Part shown: positions 23,513 to 27,510 of the stretch, in pieces
Layout: each line of letters starts with the position of its first letter
How positions within the stretch are numbered: position 1 is the first letter of the stretch
DNA from: an uncultured Lachnospiraceae bacterium
GTDB lineage: Bacteria; Bacillota; Clostridia; Lachnospirales; Lachnospiraceae
Reading direction: 5' to 3'
Assembly: GCA_947628025.1 (NCBI GenBank)
Contig: CANQYH010000005.1
Location: forward strand, 1 to 27,510
DNA: 27,510 nt
Notes under the pieces: generated by a model
The model's database searches: none
The model's input: only the letters and a program-made list of their open reading frames with translations
What the model was told of the DNA's origin: nothing
Translations under genes and position numbers: made by a program

Positions 23513-23938
23513 ATGAAACGTTTTTTTGAAAACATGGGCCGTATGTTCCAGACCTGGATGCAGGGGCGGTACGGGACGGACGAGCTGTCTTATACGCTTT
23601 CTATGGCGGGACTGGTCCTGATGCTGCTTTCCTGCCTGATCCGTCCTCTGGGTATTTTGTATCTGCCGGCGCTGGCGATGCTCGTGTGGTCGTTATACCG
23701 GAGTTTGTCCAGAAATATTTATAAGCGGCAGAACGAGCGGAATAAGTATTTGGAGCTCAGGCGAGGGGCCGGAAAAAAGCTCGCGCTGTTAAAAAATATG
23801 TGGCGCGACCGAAAAACGCACCGGTATTATAAATGCCCTTACTGCAAGGCGATCGTCCGGATCCCCATGCCGGGCAGAGGAAAGAACATCGTTGTCACTT
23901 GTCACCGGTGTCACGGTCATTTTAATAAGCGGACCTAA
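23513..23938 (+). CDS. Small membrane protein with C-terminal zinc ribbon
   Basis: A 141-residue protein of unknown function. A hydrophobic hairpin (~29-43 and ~45-62) anchors it; a basic stretch follows (SLSRNIYKRQNERNKYLELR), then a zinc-ribbon-like tail with CPYC (Cys108, Cys111) and CHRC (Cys130, Cys133). Start ATG 23513 is chosen for the GGAGGAG just upstream; the frame extends to 23441 without support. It is 11 bases before the J-domain gene, same strand. It could supply the zinc-ribbon function that the neighbouring J-protein lacks (inference). Confidence 0.8.
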   Translation: MKRFFENMGRMFQTWMQGRYGTDELSYTLSMAGLVLMLLSCLIRPLGILYLPALAMLVWSLYRSLSRNIYKRQNERNKYLELRRGAGKKLALLKNMWRDRKTHRYYKCPYCKAIVRIPMPGRGKNIVVTCHRCHGHFNKRT

Positions 23939-23949
23939 GGAGAAACGCT

Positions 23950-24777
23950 ATGATCGACGATCCATATAAAGTGTTAGGACTCTCTCCCGGCGCGTCCGCG
24001 GAGGAGATCAAAAAGGCGTACCGGAAAAAAGCGAAAGAATATCACCCGGATCTGCACCCGGACGATCCGACTGCGGCGCAGAAAATGAACGAGATCAACG
24101 AGGCCTACGATATGCTCCAGCATCCGGAAAAATATAAGGCGCGCCGCGAGCAGGAGGCCAAGAAGCAGCAGGAGAACGCCCGGTATTCCGGGTACGGAGG
24201 CCAGACCGGCTACGGCGGATCGTCCGGAAACGGTTACGGGAGCTGGGACGGACGGCAGTCGGGCGGTTCGCAGGACCGGGGATATCAGAATTACGGCGGC
24301 TGGACCAGCGATTTCGGAGGGTTCGACTTCGGCGATCTCTTTGGATTCGGGCCGGCGCGCTACAATACGGCGCCCCAGCCCCAGGCAGGCGACCCGCCGG
24401 AGCTGGTGCGGGCGATCCGCGCCGTGCAGAGCGGCCGTTTCGGCGAGGCGATCGATATTTTATCGCGGATGACGAGCCAGTACCGGAACGACCGGTGGTA
24501 TTATGTCAGCGCCGCGGCTTATAAGGGCAGCGGCGAGACGGCCCGCGCCCAGGATATGATCGAGCGCGCGATCCAGATGAATACAGGAAATCAGATGTAC
24601 CGGCAGTACCGGCAGGAGATCCTCCAGGAAGCAAGGAGCGAGACGGGATCCTATTATTCCGGCAGTTCCGTCTCTCCATTCGGCTTTTTCTGGAAGTTTA
24701 TGATCGGTCTGATGCTGTTCCGCATGGTTATGACGTTTTTGCAGATGCTGCTGTTCGGACTGCCGTTTCGATTTTAA
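23950..24777 (+). CDS. Membrane-anchored J-domain co-chaperone
   Basis: A 275-residue protein. Residues ~4-65 form a J domain with HPD (His32-Asp34), which stimulates DnaK ATPase. A Gly/Tyr/Ser-rich linker (~85-145) follows, then a TPR-like helical region (~158-222; AIDILSRMTSQYRNDRWYY, ARAQDMIERAIQMN). The C-terminal ~30 residues (FFWKFMIGLMLFRMVMTFL) are a membrane segment. The zinc-finger and substrate domains of canonical DnaJ are absent. ATG 23950 has GGAGAAACGCT upstream. The dnaK-like gene follows 12 bases later, so this pair is probably a dedicated membrane-associated chaperone system. Confidence 0.88.
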   Translation: MIDDPYKVLGLSPGASAEEIKKAYRKKAKEYHPDLHPDDPTAAQKMNEINEAYDMLQHPEKYKARREQEAKKQQENARYSGYGGQTGYGGSSGNGYGSWDGRQSGGSQDRGYQNYGGWTSDFGGFDFGDLFGFGPARYNTAPQPQAGDPPELVRAIRAVQSGRFGEAIDILSRMTSQYRNDRWYYVSAAAYKGSGETARAQDMIERAIQMNTGNQMYRQYRQEILQEARSETGSYYSGSSVSPFGFFWKFMIGLMLFRMVMTFLQMLLFGLPFRF

Positions 24778-24789
24778 AGGAGGCAAATC

Positions 24790-26574
24790 ATGAGTAAGAC
24801 CATTGGAATCGACCTCGGAACGACCAATAGCTGCGTTTCCGTGGTAGAGGCGGGGAACCCGGTCATTATTCCCAATGAGAGGGGCGGCAGGACCACGCCC
24901 AGCGTCGTCGCGTTTACGAAAGAGGGGGAACGTCTCGTAGGAGACGCGGCGGTCCGGCAGTCGGTCACCAACAGCGCCCGGACGGTCAGCTCCGTAAAGC
25001 GGCACATGGGGACCGACTGGCGGTTTACCGTGGATGGGAAAGCGTATTCGCCCCAGGAGATCAGCTCGATCATCCTGGCGAAGCTGAAAAAGGACGCGGA
25101 AAATTATCTCGGCGAGACGGTCACGGACGCGGTCATCACGGTTCCCGCATATTTTAACGATATTCAGCGGCAGGCGACCAAGGACGCCGGGCGGATCGCC
25201 GGCCTGAACGTGCTCCGGATCATCAATGAGCCGACGAGCGCGGCCCTCGCCTACGGCCTGAATAACGGTACGCCCCAGAAGATCATGGTATACGACCTGG
25301 GCGGCGGCACATTTGACGTTTCGATCATTGAGATCGGAGAGGGCGTCATCGAAGTGCTGGCCACCAATGGGGACAATCATCTGGGCGGCGACGATTTTGA
25401 CGAGAGGGTCACCGGGTATCTCGTCGATCTGATCCGGAAAGAGAAGCGCATCGATATAAAACGGGATCCGGCGGCCTATCAGCGGGTGAAAGAAGCGGCG
25501 GAGCAGGCGAAAAAAGAACTTTCCTCCGCGGAATCCGCATGTATCCTCCTGCCGTATCTGGCGCTGGACGGCGGCAGCCCGGTCAATTTTGAATGTACGC
25601 TGACGCGGGCGAAATTTAATGAGCTGACGGGCGATCTGGTCGACCGCACCGCGGTCCCGGTGAGGAATGCGCTGACGGACGCCGGGATCGCGGCATCGGA
25701 GCTGGGAAAGGTGATATTGGTCGGCGGTTCCACCCGGATCCCGGCCGTGCAGGATAAAGTTTTTCAGCTGACCGGTATCGTGCCGTCGAAGAGCATCAAC
25801 CCGGACGAATGCGTTGCGCAGGGAGCGGCCGCCCAGGGAAGTACTCTTTCCGGAAACGCGCTGACGCTGTACGGCGGGGGAAACAGCATCCTGCTTTTGG
25901 ATGTGACGCCGCTGAGCCTGTCCATCGAAACGGTCGGCGGCGTGGCTACCCGGCTGGTGGAGCGCAACACGACGCTCCCGGTCCATTATTCCCAGATCTT
26001 CTCTACGGCCGCGCCGTATCAGCGCAACGTGGAGATCAATGTGCTGCAGGGCGAACGGCCGATGGCGAGAGACAACCGCTCCATCGGCAAATTCCGGCTG
26101 AACGGCATCAAGCGGGCCCCCGCCGGAGTGCCGCAGATCGAGGTCACGTTTGACATCGACGCCAACGGCATCCTGACGGTCTCCGCGAAAGATCTGGATA
26201 CGGGCCGGCAGCAGTCCATCACGATCACCGACAACGAGCGCATGTCCGACGCGGAGATCGAGCAGGCGATCCGCGACGCGCAGCAGTACGCCGCCCAGGA
26301 CGGGATACGCCGCGGGCTGTTCGAAGTGAACAGCGAGGCCAAGCGGGCGGTCGCGGAAGCGCAGGAGCTGCTTGAAAAGACGAAGAAAACGATGCCGAAA
26401 GACGAAAAAAAGCGGCTGAAAGCGGAAATTTCCGATCTGCAGAAGCGGATCGCCGCGGAAAAGCCGGATAGGATGACAGAGGGCGACCTGGAGCAGATCC
26501 GCGGAGCCGTCCGGCGCCTGAGGGACCATATGGGGACGCAGCCCGGGGGAAGCGGACAGGGTCCGGGGATGTAG
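24790..26574 (+). CDS. dnaK: Hsp70 chaperone DnaK (probable second copy)
   Basis: A 594-residue ATP-dependent chaperone. The nucleotide-binding domain carries IGIDLGTTNSCVSVVE at the N-terminus, VPAYFNDIQRQATKDAGRIAG, INEPTSAALAYG, DLGGGTFDVS and VGGSTRIPAVQ; it lacks the ~24-residue insertion of Gram-negative DnaK, as in Firmicutes. The substrate domain (LDVTPLSLSIETVGG) and helical lid are present, with a short Gly-rich tail ending in GPGM. ATG 24790 has AAAGGAGG at 6 nt. No hrcA, grpE or canonical dnaJ is linked; instead it follows a membrane J-protein. I therefore suspect a second DnaK, but the main copy is outside the window. Confidence 0.93.
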   Translation: MSKTIGIDLGTTNSCVSVVEAGNPVIIPNERGGRTTPSVVAFTKEGERLVGDAAVRQSVTNSARTVSSVKRHMGTDWRFTVDGKAYSPQEISSIILAKLKKDAENYLGETVTDAVITVPAYFNDIQRQATKDAGRIAGLNVLRIINEPTSAALAYGLNNGTPQKIMVYDLGGGTFDVSIIEIGEGVIEVLATNGDNHLGGDDFDERVTGYLVDLIRKEKRIDIKRDPAAYQRVKEAAEQAKKELSSAESACILLPYLALDGGSPVNFECTLTRAKFNELTGDLVDRTAVPVRNALTDAGIAASELGKVILVGGSTRIPAVQDKVFQLTGIVPSKSINPDECVAQGAAAQGSTLSGNALTLYGGGNSILLLDVTPLSLSIETVGGVATRLVERNTTLPVHYSQIFSTAAPYQRNVEINVLQGERPMARDNRSIGKFRLNGIKRAPAGVPQIEVTFDIDANGILTVSAKDLDTGRQQSITITDNERMSDAEIEQAIRDAQQYAAQDGIRRGLFEVNSEAKRAVAEAQELLEKTKKTMPKDEKKRLKAEISDLQKRIAAEKPDRMTEGDLEQIRGAVRRLRDHMGTQPGGSGQGPGM

Positions 26575-26615
26575 AGCCGTCTGCGTCATGATGGTTTCTC
26601 GAAAATGTTTTCCGG

Positions 26616-26645
26616 ACCGCCTGTTTGCCTGGCGCGGTTTCATTT
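26616..26645 (+). terminator. Weak terminator after dnaK
   Basis: ACCGC (26616-26620) pairs with GCGGT (26634-26638) around a 13-base loop, followed by TTCATTT, about 40 bases past the dnaK stop. The stem is short. Confidence 0.35.
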
Positions 26646-26654
26646 CTGCATACA

Positions 26655-26719
26655 GGATCATTTTAAGCAATGATCCGGCAATAACCGATATTGAAATGAT
26701 TGCGGTTTTCCGTTAAAAT
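26655..26719 (+). promoter_or_regulatory. Promoter and dyad before the DUF5107 gene
   Basis: Promoter TTGAAA (26691-26696), 17-bp spacer, TAAAAT (26714-26719). Just upstream is a perfect inverted repeat GGATCATT/AATGATCC (26655-26662 and 26669-26676) with a 6-base centre, a candidate operator. A leader of about 130 bases follows before the start codon and shows no strong fold. Confidence 0.6.
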
Positions 26720-26852
26720 AATACCGGATCCATGAGAGAGGCGTCCTGGTATCCAGAGCGATTTTGAGACTTGGATCGGGAGCGGACAGCTTATGGAAAA
26801 CAGCCGGGAGAAAAGGTTCCGGCGGCGAATCTATGATCGGAGGAGGAAAACG

Positions 26853-27510
26853 ATGGCACAGGCAAGGGTCTGGGTGGAAAAGGTGACGATCCCCACCTAT
26901 GAGATCGGAGAGGCGGAGAAGAACCCGATCTTTCTGGACAAACGGGTCTATCAGGGGAGCTGCGGCAAGGTGTACCCGTATCCTACGGTGGAGAAGCTAA
27001 GCGATGAAAAGAAAGACAAGGAATATGAGGCAGTATTCCTGGAGAATGAATATATCCGGGTCATGGTGCTGCCGGAGCTGGGCGGCAGGATCCAGCGCGC
27101 CTATGACAAGACCAACGGCTACGATTTTGTTTACTATAACCGTGTGATCAAACCGGCGCTGGTGGGGCTGACGGGACCGTGGATCTCCGGCGGCATCGAG
27201 TTCAACTGGCCCCAGCATCACCGGCCGACCACGTTTCTGCCGGTGGATTATGAGATCATGGAACATGAGGACGGCAGCGGCACGGTGCTGCTTCACGATG
27301 TGGATCAGATGTATGGGACCAAGGGCCTGATGAGGATCACGCTCTATCCGGGCAAGGCATATATCGAGATCAGCGGCCAGCTGTATAACCGGACGAGCCT
27401 GCCCCAGACGTTTCTGTGGTGGGCGAACCCGGCCGTAGCGGTCAACGACCATACCCAGTCTATCTTCCCGCCGGACGTACATGCGGTCATGGACCACGGC
27501 AAACGGGACG
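26853..27510 (+). CDS. DUF5107 domain protein, 5' part (continues past window)
   Basis: The first 219 residues, with no stop before the window ends. Sequence such as LENEYIRVMVLPELGGRIQ, GLTGPWISGGIEFNWPQHH, LYNRTSLPQTFLWWANPAV and FPPDVHAVMDHGKRD matches the beta-sandwich, aldose-mutarotase-like DUF5107 domain, usually followed by TPR repeats in proteins of about 1000 residues. A role in sugar or glycan metabolism is likely, but the reaction is not established. Start ATG 26853 has AGGAGG at 6 nt; an in-frame ATG at 26793 is possible but has a poorer site. Own promoter at 26691. Confidence 0.88.
   Translation, partial: MAQARVWVEKVTIPTYEIGEAEKNPIFLDKRVYQGSCGKVYPYPTVEKLSDEKKDKEYEAVFLENEYIRVMVLPELGGRIQRAYDKTNGYDFVYYNRVIKPALVGLTGPWISGGIEFNWPQHHRPTTFLPVDYEIMEHEDGSGTVLLHDVDQMYGTKGLMRITLYPGKAYIEISGQLYNRTSLPQTFLWWANPAVAVNDHTQSIFPPDVHAVMDHGKRD

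Noticed and set aside
24460..26670. A 736-codon minus-strand frame opposite dnaK
   Set aside because: Same reason: biased composition antisense to an unmistakable DnaK.
26997..27497. Minus-strand frame at the right end
   Set aside because: Antisense to the DUF5107 gene, which matches its family throughout.

Overview
The window reads as a chromosomal segment of a fairly GC-rich member of the Clostridia, most likely Lachnospiraceae. I infer this from the type III glutamine synthetase, a DnaK of the Gram-positive type, a DUF4080-type cobalamin/radical SAM protein, a DUF5107 protein, strong AGGAGG ribosome-binding sites and consensus sigma-A promoters. The genus cannot be fixed from sequence reading alone. 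No tRNA, rRNA, CRISPR array, transposase or integrase was found.

Layout. 1-2.4 kb: the 3' part of glnN and a convergent luxS share a bidirectional terminator. 2.6-4.5 kb: an AT-richer accessory segment carries an AbiE-type (type IV) toxin-antitoxin operon behind a duplicated promoter/operator. 4.9-10.4 kb: a divergent pair, a B12-binding radical SAM protein (minus) and a large Ca2+-type P-type ATPase (plus). Both carry low-complexity insertions inside otherwise conserved folds, and the first contains a 4 x 42 bp in-frame tandem repeat. 10.7-12.7 kb: a second AT-richer accessory segment has a NapH-like membrane 4Fe-4S protein (minus) divergent from a HTH-Fic protein with a large dyad at its promoter.

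12.9-21.5 kb is a regulatory/export region, mostly on the minus strand. Cassette A, in transcription order, is an XRE-TPR (RRNPP-like) regulator, an unannotated 16-residue peptide gene with a near-perfect ribosome-binding site, an ABC exporter half-transporter and a sigma-70-like protein with a long unknown C-terminal extension. Cassette B is an XRE regulator fused to a second DNA-binding-like domain, immediately followed by a paralogous ABC half-transporter; its promoter has three helically phased palindromes. A plus-strand AAA/DUF4143 ATPase sits between the cassettes. My main hypothesis for a new system is that cassette A is a peptide-sensing and export circuit with its own sigma factor.

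21.6-26.6 kb: an OmpR-type two-component system is followed by a small membrane zinc-ribbon protein, a membrane-anchored J-domain protein and a DnaK paralogue. A GTTTAGATTT motif occurs upstream of both units, suggesting that the two-component system controls itself and this non-canonical membrane-associated chaperone operon. The window ends inside a DUF5107 carbohydrate-related gene with its own promoter.
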